Positions 1 through 10,364 of a stretch of DNA of 64,000 nt are shown here, one piece after another. This DNA is from Cladosporium sp. IMV 00045 (taxonomy: Eukaryota > Ascomycota > Dothideomycetes > Cladosporiales > Cladosporiaceae): the NCBI GenBank assembly GCA_001931905.2, contig MSJI02000909.1:1-64000 (forward strand). Reading direction: 5' to 3'. The notes beneath the pieces were generated by a model. That model did no database searches and was not told the origin of the DNA. It saw only the letters and a program-made list of their open reading frames with translations. A program made the position numbers and the translations under genes. The first letter of the stretch is position 1. Each line of letters opens with the position of its first letter.

Positions 1-2846
1 CCACTCCTGCGCCAGCAGCGGGTGGTAAGAAGAAGAGAGCATACGCCGGTCAGGCCTTCGATTTTGGATCCGGTGCAAATGCAGGCCAGGCTGCGGCGGC
101 AGCACCAGGCACCGCGCCCGCGCAAGGCGCATTCGGATACCCTGCCCAACAACAGCCCGCCTACGGTATGCCCCAGCAGCCAGCATACGGACAGCCAGGT
201 TACGTCGATCCAGCAGCTGCTCAGCAGCCTGCGGCATACGGTCAACCCGCTTACGGCCAGCCTATGGGCTATGAGGCTCCTCAGACCGGCTATCCCCAAC
301 AGCCTGTTGCTCCAGGTGTACAAGGCGTAACCCAGCAGTTCTCTCAAATGGGCATGGGTGGACAGGGAGCGACGCCGCAGCCACAGCAGGTTCCGCAGGC
401 CGCTCAAAGGCTGAACCCGTTGATTCCTACCGATATCAGCATGCAGGGCCAGCCGTTCCATGTCAGCGACTTGGACCAGCCGCCGCCTCCTATTGTCTTG
501 CCGCCAAACGTATGTACATGAACGGAATGTGCTGTTTCGCCCAATGCTAATCAATGAAACAGAGCTCGGTAACTCCCTCTCCTCACGCAAACTGCCCTCC
601 CAAATACGTTCGATCGACCCTCAATGCCATGCCCACGACCTCCTCCCTTCTCAAAAAGAGCAAGCTTCCATTCGCGCTCATCATTCAGCCATACGCCACG
701 CTTCACGATGCGGAGGACGATGTGCCGGTGCAATACGATCAGGTCATCGCGCGTTGCAGAAGATGCAGGACATACATCAACCCATTCGCAAGTTTCTTGG
801 ATCACTCGCATAGGTGGCGCTGCAACATGTGTAACTTGACGAACGACGTTCCACAAAGTTTCGACTGGGACAGCGCGAAGCAGCAGTCTGTGGACAGGTG
901 GCAGCGTCCCGAGCTCAACTACTCCGTGAGCGAATTCGTTGCGCCTCAAGAGTACATGGTTCGCGCTCCGCAGCCTCTAATTTACTTGTTTCTGTTCGAC
1001 GTCAGCTTTGCTGGTGTGTCGAGCGGACTGCTGGCGACTGCTGCGAGATGCATTCTGGAGAGCTTGGACAGGATACCAAACACCGACCGCAGGACCAGAC
1101 TTGGATTCATGGCAGTCGACAGCTCCTTGTCTTATTTCAGCATACCCCGCGATGGCTCTGAGAACAACGATCCAAAGATGCTGGTTGTCAGCGATCTGGA
1201 AGAGCCTTACCTTCCTACTCCTGAGGATCTCCTCGTCAACCTCACCGAGTGCCGCGCCAACATCGAAAACTTCCTTGGCAAGCTTCAGAGCATGTTCGCT
1301 AGCACGCAAGACGCCGGTTCCGCTATGGGATCTGCGCTGAGAGCTGGCCACAAGCTCATTAGCCACGTTGGTGGTAAGGTTGTCTGCCTCTCTGCCAGCC
1401 TCCCCAATGTCGGCCACGGCAAGCTCGAGATGCGCGAGGACAAGAAGCTCCTGGGCACCTCCAAGGAAAACGCGCTTCTTCAGACCCAGAACAGCTTCTA
1501 CAAGAGCTTTGCTGTTGAATGCAGTAAGACGCAGGTGTCTATCGACATGTTCCTGTTCAGTGCGCAGTATCAAGACGTTGCAAGTCTGAGCAACTTGCCT
1601 AGATACACCGGTGGTCAGACTTACTTCTACCCAGCCTGGAACGCCGCCAGGACCGAGGATGCCATCAAGTTCGCAACTGAGTTCAGCGACTACCTTTCTT
1701 CTGAGATTGGCCTGGAAGCTGTTCTCCGTGTGCGAACAACCACTGGTCTGCGGCCTAGCGCTTTCTACGGCAACTTCTTCAACCGATCAAGTGACCTTTG
1801 CGCATTCCCGGCCATGCCTCGCGACCAGGCATACGTTGTCGAAATTGCCATTGACGAGACTGTCACTAAGGCTTTCGCATGTCTGCAGGTCGGTGTCTTG
1901 CACACCACTTGCAACGGCGAGCGCAGAATTCGCGTTCTGACGCTTAGCATTCCTACCACTCAGAACTTGGCCGAGGTGTACGCGAGCGCGGACCAGCAGG
2001 CTATCACTCACTACTTCTCTCACAAGGCTGTGGAGCGCGCATTGAGCTCTGGTTTGGACGCTGCCAGAGATGCGGTTCAGGCCAAGATCATCGAGCTTTT
2101 GCAGACTTACAAAAAGGAGCTCGGTGGTGGCAACATGGGCGGAGGTGGCCTGCAGTTCCCTGCCAACCTGCGCGCCCTGCCCATGCTTTTCCTTGGTCTC
2201 ATGAAGAACGTAAGCATATTTCAATCTTTTCATATCCCTACCATGTGTACTGACATTTTCGCAGCTTGGTCTCCGCAAATCCGCTCAGATCCCTACCGAT
2301 CTCCGCTCAGCAGCTCTTTGCCTGCTCTCCACCCTACCCCTGCCTCTCCTGATTCAGTACATCTACCCTCGCCTGTACTCGTTGCACGACATGCCCGACG
2401 ACGCCGGCCTTCCAGACTCCCAGACCGGCGCCATCGTCATGCCACCAGCCCTCAACCTTTCCTCTGGCAACCTTGTCCCATACGGTCTCTACCTCATCGA
2501 CGACGGCCAGACTCAATTCCTCTGGCTCGGCCGCGACGCCGTCCCCGCTCTCATCGCCGACGTCTTCGGCACCGAGGACAAGAACCAGCTCAAGCAGGGC
2601 AAGACCACTCTGCCCGTCATCGACTCCGAGATGAACGAGCGCGTGCGCGCCGTCGTCGAGAAGAGCCGCGACCACCGCGGCAAGGGCTGCGGCTCCATCG
2701 TTGTCCCCCCTCTCTACCTCATCCGCGAGGACGGCGAGCCCAGCCTCAGACTCTGGGCTCAGACTCTGCTCGTCGAGGACCGTGCTGACCAGGGCGTCAG
2801 CGGTGCGCAGTTTGTCGGTATGCTGAGGGAGAAGGTCATTTCTTAG
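1..2846 (+). CDS. sec24: SEC24, COPII coat cargo-binding subunit (5' end outside window)
   Basis: Sec24 pairs with Sec23 in the inner COPII coat and selects cargo leaving the ER. Visible exons are 1-509, 563-2209 and 2265-2846; both introns are GT-AG and phase 0, and splicing restores the conserved run [23 protein letters not shown]. About 911 residues are visible. In order they are a Q/P/Y/G-rich disordered N-terminus ([14 protein letters not shown] near the left edge), a zinc ribbon with CRRC and CNMC pairs (about 750-840), the trunk domain ([14 protein letters not shown] near 980), the beta-sandwich ([12 protein letters not shown] near 1750), a helical part, and a C-terminal gelsolin-like domain ([16 protein letters not shown] near 2490). 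From the family's usual N-terminus the start codon probably lies within a few hundred bases left of the window. Family identity is near certain. Confidence 0.96.
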
Positions 2847-3227
2847 GAAGCCTGGTCTGAGATTGGCGTTTTGAGGAAGCGGGATTTTATCATGATGGTG
2901 GGTGGGGGTCTTGAGCATGGGCTGTAGAGTAGTGTCGTGAATCGGGATTCCTTTATTGTGCCCAGGAGGCGAAGGCGGCCTCAAGTCGATTATTCTTCAT
3001 CATTTTATTAGAACGTCTAGCGGACAATTTGTTTTCGAATGAAAAGAAAAGAATGGATTTTTGCATGCTTGAAGTTCGGAGTTCTTTTATTGTGGCACAT
3101 TTCTTGAACTTCAAAACAACTAGAAGTTACAACGAGAGTTCTTCATTCTTCAAATGGCGATCACCTATCTTCCACACCGACAACAGACACCACCACCCTC
3201 CCCCTTCCCACCGAACACACTCCCTAA
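2847..3227. other. Intergenic, between convergent 3' ends
   Basis: This stretch lies between the stop of SEC24 (+) and the stop of the peptide transporter (-). It should hold both 3' untranslated regions. A T/A-rich part is at about 2990-3130 and a C-rich run at about 3195-3227. I see no coding signal. Confidence 0.6.
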
Positions 3228-5439
3228 CTAAACCTTCTCCACCCCCTCCCTCCCCTCCGCCTCCTCCGTCTTCGCCGCCAACGCATTCCTATCCGACAAA
3301 TACCCCCCCTCAGGCAATTTATCCAACTTATCATTCTCCGCATCCAGGCTTCTGAACGTCCACCAAAACGCCCCCCAGCCGAGGAAGGTGATGATCGCGA
3401 TCGTCACGTACAGCCAAACCAGCAGCGGGTCCGTTGCGAGGGGCACGAAGGCCTGTGCGATCGCGCTGCTGAACGCGTGCGTGAACCAGAACACTCCCGT
3501 GACGAGCGCGCGCATGTTTTTGGGCGCTTTGGTGTACGCGTATTCCAGGCCCGTGATGGAGGCGAAGATTTCGCTGAAGGCGATGAGCAGGTAGGCGGGC
3601 GTTTGCGCCCAGACTGTTAGGTTGGGTGGGCCGGCGTCGCAGTCGCTGGCGCCTCGGCCGCAAGGAGATTTTTCGTAGATCTGGTTTTTGGGTTAGGGAT
3701 GGCTTCTGGGTGGTGTCAGGGTAGGGATGGATGGGGCTTACGAAGTGCTGGATGATGGCTGCGACGACCATGCTGAATGCGGCGCAGGCGAAGCCGGCTT
3801 GGATCTTTTTCAGGGGCGTGAAGTTGAATCCCATGCGTGTGAGGGAGGGGTAGAAGAACTTGTCGAAGATGGGGATGAAGCTGCGTGGGTTGTTTGGTTA
3901 GCTTGGGTCGTTGTTCTGGATGGCTGCTTTTCGCGTTCGCCTACATGATGAGGGTGAAGGGGTTCAGGTTGTGAACGACGTCGTTGGGCACGCCGCCCAG
4001 TTCCATGGTCGCGGCTTGCGAGACCAGGTTCGTGGTCATCTTTTGGTCAAGAGGTCAGTTACGTTTCGGCCAGTTATACAGAGAGCGATCACTTACCTGT
4101 CCATACGGGAGCCAAAAGATCGGCAGCCAAAGGAAGACCTGACACGCTTTGACACCACGTCGCACTTCGTCCACCCACGCATCGTCAAAGGTCATCCAGG
4201 ATGGCTTGTTGGCGATGTTGCTCGGTTTGGCACCATCCCAGAGGTCCGGAGACGAAAGGTTCTTGTATGTGCGGACTGGATTGAGCGACCACCTTCCACG
4301 CATCGCCAGGCCATACACCTTGAACGACTTGACAAGGACATCTCCCTGCGGAGGCTTCTTGACGTAGTGCTTGCTCAAGCCCACCATCAGAAGCGGACAG
4401 AAGACGAATAGGATAGTAGGCAGCAGATACGAGAGCCAGAAGCCAACATACTTCTCGGCGAAGACCATGGAAATTTGGCCGGTCAGGGCGCCGATGTTGA
4501 TGAGCAGGTAGTATCGCATGTAGACTCGCGAGATGGTGATTCCGGGGTCGACGATGACTCTTTCACCACTTGCTTCGGTCCGGATGTAGGCTTTCGGATG
4601 GCTGTGCTCGTACTGCTCGGCGACGAGAGGGGAGATACAGGCTTTGAAGAAGCCAACTCCGCTGCCGAAGAGGATGAGACCGATGATGAAGGAGCCCAGT
4701 GCACCATTGGGGTTGGCTATGACAGAGGGGATGGCGGCAATGATGATCAGGATGTGACCGATCGTAGCGAGACCGATGGCCACGTAGATGGTCTTGAACT
4801 TGCCCCAATACTCGTCGGCAACCCAGCCGCCTGTATGGAGTTAGCACGATCACTACTAGTCAGTGGAGACGGTTCTTACGTACCAACCATCGGCATCACA
4901 TAGCTGAAGAACTGATTGAACTGGACGAGACCGGTAGACGCTTGTTGGCCCATACCAAGAGCACCCGCTTGACCATCTGTGCCAGCGGCACCAGCAGCTG
5001 GGAAAGGACCGGCGTCGGGCAGAGGCTGCTGAATGAAGTTGACGACTGTCGCTGTTGGCATATGATCTTCTCACAACACGTGACAGTCCTGGGCTTTTAC
5101 ATACAGACAGCGGTGGTTCCATAGTAGGCAAAGCGTTCGCACATTTCGACTATACCGATAACGTAGATCATCTATGATGGCACGTCAGCATCGAGGCTCT
5201 CGCTTGATTGACATCCCAAGCCCTTGACTCACCCAGTTGACTTTGCCATAGACGCGTCGCAGAGTCTTGAACTCCTCTTCCGTGGGGTATTGCTCGCCAT
5301 TGGGTCCCAAAACATCTTCGGACGTCGAAGACAATGGACCTTGCTTCTCAATGACAGACTCATTCTTCATCCCCTTTGCAATGGCAGGGTAGTCCGCAGT
5401 AGCTGCGTCTACGATATCGAGAGCCGCGCCTGAAGACAT
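3228..5439 (-). CDS. ptr2: PTR2-type proton-coupled di/tripeptide transporter (POT family)
   Basis: Plasma-membrane uptake of di- and tripeptides by proton symport. Exons on the minus strand are 5439-5233, 5171-5105, 5051-4884, 4830-4097, 4039-3945, 3880-3742 and 3680-3228. All six introns are GT-AG and short, and joining them gives 620 residues, normal for fungal PTR2. Family marks are the ERFAYYG motif in the first membrane helix, GGWVADEYWGKFKTI (POT signature), FFKACISPLVAEQY, and about 12 hydrophobic segments. The intron before FIPIFDK has a GTAGGC donor and restores the family string NPFTLIIFIPIFDKFFYP. An in-frame ATG at 5571 would add 44 residues, but MSSGAALD at 5439 fits the family better. 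The N-terminal start is the only soft point. Confidence 0.93.
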
Positions 5440-6442
5440 CGTGAGGTTGATGCGATGCGCACGTAGCTTGCTGAGCGCGAGGTGGCGTCCTCTGTTCCTC
5501 TTGTACGCCGCGACATCCTTTGATATGCGAGCACCGACTGCCTGATTCGGCCAAAGCCGCCGTGGCGGCATTCACTGGCCCGACCCCAGTGCGACCACAG
5601 ATGATAGTCGGTGGTCTCGTTAATGGGAGGCATACGAAGGGAAAAATTGGCGCCCAGCGATATATCACCTCTCGCGCCTCTCCCCTCGTCGGTAGTCGCA
5701 TTGCCAAGTCTGCAATGATGAGCCAAGAGCAGAACCGATATCGTGTCCAATCAATCCGAGCGGCAATTGATGGTCGCAGGAGGACTAGAATCGAGCAGGA
5801 GCGATGTCAATCGTTTTGTTTGAGGCTATGAATAACGTGAATCCTTTTCTGGTTGTGGTGTTGGAGGGGGTCACACGATGTCTTGTCTTGACGAAGCCTA
5901 TCACCTTCCTGATCAAGCTTGGGGGCGTGGTTTTGACAAGACCACAAGCCTCCGGGTTGGTGTAACGCTTCATGCAGATGCGGTGTTGGCATGAACTCGC
6001 ATGTGACATTTGGATGCTTTGTCTGAATATTTCGATTGGCAATTCGCAAGTTTGATTTTCGCATTTTCCCCCAAATTTCGCATACATTTTAATCGATAAA
6101 TTTTGATTGACGATCCTAACGTGCTAGACTACACGATTTGATATCTACGACCAAGTCCAACAAAATGATGGAGGAGAAGATAGCTTTCTTCAAGCCAGAA
6201 CTACGCCCTCAGTGCACTATGCGTGGTAGTACTACCTTTGTATCAGTTATAAGATAAGATTTAGTTTTCTGAGTGGCTACTGTGCCTGAGCGCTTCATAT
6301 GCAGATGCTCTGCATTTCGTCTGCATCACAAGAAAGAGAGACTTTGACCAACGGCTTTGATATCACTGCGACAATGAATTAAGAATTATTGTCTTCTACG
6401 GAAAAATTATAGACGAAGAAAAAGCAAAGTGCTTGCCGCTAC
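5440..6442. other. Intergenic: PTR2 promoter side and 3' side of the surface-protein gene
   Basis: About 1 kb with no convincing ORF. The part next to 5439 should carry the PTR2 promoter and may include an N-terminal extension up to 5571. The part at 6040-6440 is A/T-rich. No RNA gene or repeat was recognised. Confidence 0.5.
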
Positions 6443-8830
6443 TTAAACGATATTCAGCACAGCTGCGGCAATGATTGACCAGTGAAGCACGTGGCCCAGT
6501 TTCGGTCTTGTGGCAGAGCCCTCAAAAGGCACAACATTGTCACCTACACCCGTACCGCTCGTGTCGTTCGACATCGGCCCCACTCCTGGTACAATTGTGG
6601 ACGACTGACCACCTGCGTCGACCACAACACCTGCACTAGAAGGAAGGGCGGAGTATGTCGTATCTGAGATGACCACAGCTGAGCCCCCAGCGGATATCGT
6701 AGCGCTGCCACCAATGACGAAAACGTCAGCTGGCTTACTGGCTTGAGCTGAAATCGCGGTTCGCATTAGGGTTTTCGTTCCATCGCTAGCAGCGATGAGG
6801 ACGCCTGAACCTGAAGGAAGTGCCGAGTAGGTGGAACCTGAGAGTGTAGCGGCTGATCCTCCTGCGGATATTGTGGCACTTTCTCCAACTGCATACGCAT
6901 CCGAGCGATGTCCATCAATCACTGATGCTGGTTTAGATAACGTAGATGTGCTTCCACCTGCTATCGCGATTACTCCTGAGTTGGATGGAAGAGCAGAGTA
7001 TGTGGTTTCAGAGACAACAACTGCTTCGCCTTCTGCTGTGACCTCCGAACCGTCCTCAAGTATGTATGCCGCGTTGTCGTTTTCAATCGCCGAGATTGGT
7101 GAATTTGGCGTAGGCATGGCTTCAGAGACGTCGTTGATAGTCGTGCTCTGTCCGTTAGCCACTGCCAGCACCCCGGTTGGCAGTGCACTGAAAGTCGTTC
7201 CAGATATTTCAACTGCCGGTTCGCCGACGGCGAGGGTGTTCCCGCTACTGAAGACGTGTGCATCTGCGTTTGGCTCATTGGAAACATCAAGGTCCTCGCC
7301 AGAGACGCCAATGGCGATAAATGAGGCGAATGGATCGGCTGACTCAGTACCAGATTCGACGTCGTTCGACTCAGGTGGCACGCTGGCATCTCCAGTGCTA
7401 ATTCTTGTTAGGTCGTTGTTTTCTTCAGTAGGATTTGGCGTATTGTTGTCAGAATCGGCATCTGTATCATCCTTTTCAGGGGCCGGTGCGCCTTGAGTCG
7501 GGACACTCGCCGTCTCCGCAGTAGTCACGCGGTCGCTTGGCGAGTCAGGGTCGCTATCAGAATCGGTATCTCCGTCATCACTGTCAGGGACCGATGCAGC
7601 TCTAGTTGGGACGCTCTGCGCCTCGGTGGTGGTTACTCGAACGCTTGGTGATCCGGATTCGCTACCAGGACTGCCAGGTGCATCCGCGGTCGCTGGCGGA
7701 TTGTCAGATGGAGGCTCGTCTGGCGACGAAGGCTGCTCGTCGGATTCATCTGAAGGTCGGCTAGTGGGCGATGCATCTTCATCAGATTCTCGGTCGCCTG
7801 TTGTGGTGACAGGTACCACGACCGCACCACTAGTCCGACTTGATGTAGCTTCAGAAGAATCCGGTTGCTGTCCACCCGTCGAAGGCTCAATCTCTGGGTG
7901 CTGTCCGCTAGGTGTACTGACAGGTAATGAAACTGTATCGCTGGTCACCGGTCTTGCTGTGGTGGAGTCGGAAGAGACTTGTTTAGTAGAAGTCGGTCCG
8001 GCCGATGGTTGCGACAATGGGAGTGTGGATGCTGGCAATTTGATCTCTCTCGCTGGGGTAAGAGCTTTCGGCGAGCCACCCGTGATGACATACGTACATC
8101 TTTCAAGCTCCTCAACGCCGGGAGCGTACTTGCTCAAATCTGGCATGATCCACACAGCGTCTGTGAAGGTGTGTAACGTGGGCTCCAAGAGGGTGATCCT
8201 AGTGAGCCGGTTGTTCGGGAGCGTGCTCCATGAGATGGTCCTCGTGTCCACAAGATACGTAGTCGTGATGGGTCCCGTGTATATTCCGATTGGCTTTGTG
8301 AGATCCACGTTGTATCCACCTGCGCAGTATGGATTGCCATTGATGCCAGTTGTAGCAGTAGTGCTTGCCACGAAAAATCCAGTGCCGAACTCGACGTACT
8401 GACCGGTGGGCTCAGTCATTGTACTATTCGCTCGTTAGCATTGCGAACTTCTGGGAGCTGTGAATGTCTCGGGCTGTACATGCATGGATATGTCTGACTG
8501 GGTACCATCAACGCGATATCCAGAGAACCTCGCAACCAGATTGCAATCACTGTCAACCGTATAGGCCGGCACATTATTCCCAGTGAACTTGAAAGATGAG
8601 TAAGCCGTCAAGGCACTGGAATTGCAGTAGATCGACGTCGAAGTGGTATTGTGATTTGGGTCAACAATGAGTTGGATCGTCCGAAGAGCGGGTAATGAGG
8701 TATCCGCCGAAGTCCACAAAGCAATTGCAGGATCCTCCATCATGACATGATGGCATGCTGTTGGACAGCCAGTGAATGACGCCGATCCGCTGCTGTTGGC
8801 ATACCAGCCAGCTGATGTAACTAATGCCAT
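6443..8830 (-). CDS. Ser/Thr/Pro-rich repeat-bearing surface protein with GPI-like tail
   Basis: No known enzyme family was recognised. Proposed exons are 8830-8480 and 8398-6443. The intron (GTACAG ... GGTCAG, 81 nt) contains a perfect TGCTAAC branch site and joins DISMH to YVEFGTGFF in frame; reading through instead hits a stop before 8419. The product is about 768 residues. The N-terminal 220 or so have scattered cysteines (CPTACHH, IYCNSS, PYCAGG). A long acidic S/T/P/D-rich disordered stretch follows, then four repeats with the core TTYSALPS, each followed by a hydrophobic GVxxxAGG strand, and a short hydrophobic end (VLHWSIIAAAVLNIV) after FEGSA, as in GPI-anchored wall proteins. The N-terminus at MALVTSAGWYAN is a weak signal peptide; the frame is open upstream, so a missing 5' exon is possible. 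The cell-wall or adhesion role is inference. Confidence 0.75.
6585..7235 (-). repeat. Four diverged protein repeats in the surface-protein gene
   Basis: The translated repeats have cores ISGTTFSALPTG, VSETTYSALPSN, LSGSTYSALPSG and ISDTTYSALPSS. Each is followed by a short Val/Ala/Gly strand and a Ser/Thr linker, and they are spaced about 60 residues apart. DNA identity between copies is modest, so the array is old rather than a recent expansion. Confidence 0.8.
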
Positions 8831-10364
8831 CAGAATTGCAACAAGCCTCCCAGGCGCAATGTGTCGAGACGTAGTGTATTCATCGATGACTGGATTTTGG
8901 TAAGGTACATATAATAAGCCCTAAGCTGTAGCGATCAGCGCTTCATCCTTGCTAACCCGTCGGCAATGAACGGATGAATCACAAGGCAGATTGAGAGACA
9001 GGCAAGGCTGTCGCAGCTACTAAAAAGCGGGTCGCTCTGTATCTTGGAAAGAGACTACAGCAACTAGTCAGTAAACAGGCGTCCGGTCAAGAAGTCTTTA
9101 CTGGTGGATTGCCCTTTGGGTGGCTTGCATCTTGCATGATGGCGCTTACGCAGCTTTTTTGGGCTGGCAAAGTCGACCTCTATACTTAGACGATATCATT
9201 GAGCTGCCTATCAAAGTGGGGGTCGAAGCAGCTGATTTTCGTGCAAACATCAGCGTCTCGAGTTCTGCAAGCTTGATGGATGCGCAAAGCACACAACCTA
9301 GATGTTGTTTATTGCGCCTGGATGCTCACAAGTCTGGAGTGTTACGCATCGTTGATCAGACTAATGCAAAGCGAGATGGGTAATATACCATGCATATGGC
9401 TGGGTCTGAACAATTGCAGATACCTGAATCCGCTTCTGGGCGTGCATTGTCGGCTTGCAGTACTCAAGAAGACATCTGGAACATCTTGTTGTAAATTTTT
9501 CATAGATATTTCCTGTCTCGCCGAGAATGTGTTGTTGATGGGAACAGTCCCTTTTGAAGTTTCCATTCAATAAAGCCGTGGCCTAGATAATGCGGAAGGA
9601 TCTGAGGCCAAGGGAGAACCCCTGCCTGCCAAGTGTGAGCTGGATGCAAATGAATCCTTCAGACGGGCTGCAAAGCATTAGGACATCCAGCCACGCTTTT
9701 ATTAGGTAGTTGGTCCGGATGAATGTTGGGCAGTGAGTGACAATAACCGCCTAGACCTTCGGCCACATATTTGACGATGCAGCTAGGTATTGCATACAAA
9801 GACGATGCTTTTTCAAAACGCACGTCGGTACTTCATTTTCAGTCTCATTAGCTTGGCGGAGCCGAAGGTCATCATACAATTGAAGCGAGCAGTCTTGCTG
9901 AGGTAGGTTGCAAGGCAATGTATCTGTCTTACTTGCCCATTCGATGGATGTTGCGCCCGCCAGACAAACAGTGCTTGCGGCCGATGACCATCATGTTCGT
10001 CATCCGTCAGTACGATGAGCATCCCGGATGGGTTTGGAGATTGCGCGACCTGAAACGGCCTATACGAGGAGATTGTCACTCCATGCCGGTGTATGTTTTG
10101 CTGTCAAAGAGTAAAGGCACCTAAGAAGGTGGCTCGAAACAGACGTTAAGAGGAGAGATGCTAAGCCTCAACACGCACTGATGAAGTAAGGCGCTGTGCG
10201 AGCTTCCCCACGAAAAACAAGCTTGAGGCAAGCCAGCGTGTCACTACAGCCGCCTCCTTCTTGCCACCCGATATCTTGAAATCGCGATACCACAACAAAA
10301 ATCTGGAATCATGTCGGGCTCATTGATCATCAACCGAGTCTTCGGGGGCATATGAGCTGTTGGT
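8831..10364. other. Intergenic, divergent promoters
   Basis: About 1.5 kb between the divergent surface-protein gene and the BRE4-like gene. Only short ORFs without family features occur. The last 60 bases contain a short upstream ORF (10311-10355), listed separately. Nothing else was recognised. Confidence 0.5.
10311..10355 (+). promoter_or_regulatory. Short upstream ORF before the BRE4-like gene
   Basis: An ATG with A at -3 opens a 14-codon ORF (MSGSLIINRVFGGI, then TGA). It ends 9 nt before the main ATG at 10365. If the transcript starts upstream of 10311, ribosomes meet this ORF first and it could damp translation of the main ORF. The transcript start is unknown. Confidence 0.45.

Noticed and set aside
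2334..2984. 216-codon minus-strand ORF opposite the SEC24 3' end
   Set aside because: Shadow of the conserved SEC24 gelsolin-domain exon; composition is a mirror of its codons.
7626..8402. 258-codon plus-strand ORF opposite the surface-protein gene
   Set aside because: Shadow of the low-complexity S/T/D-rich exon; no start context or domain.
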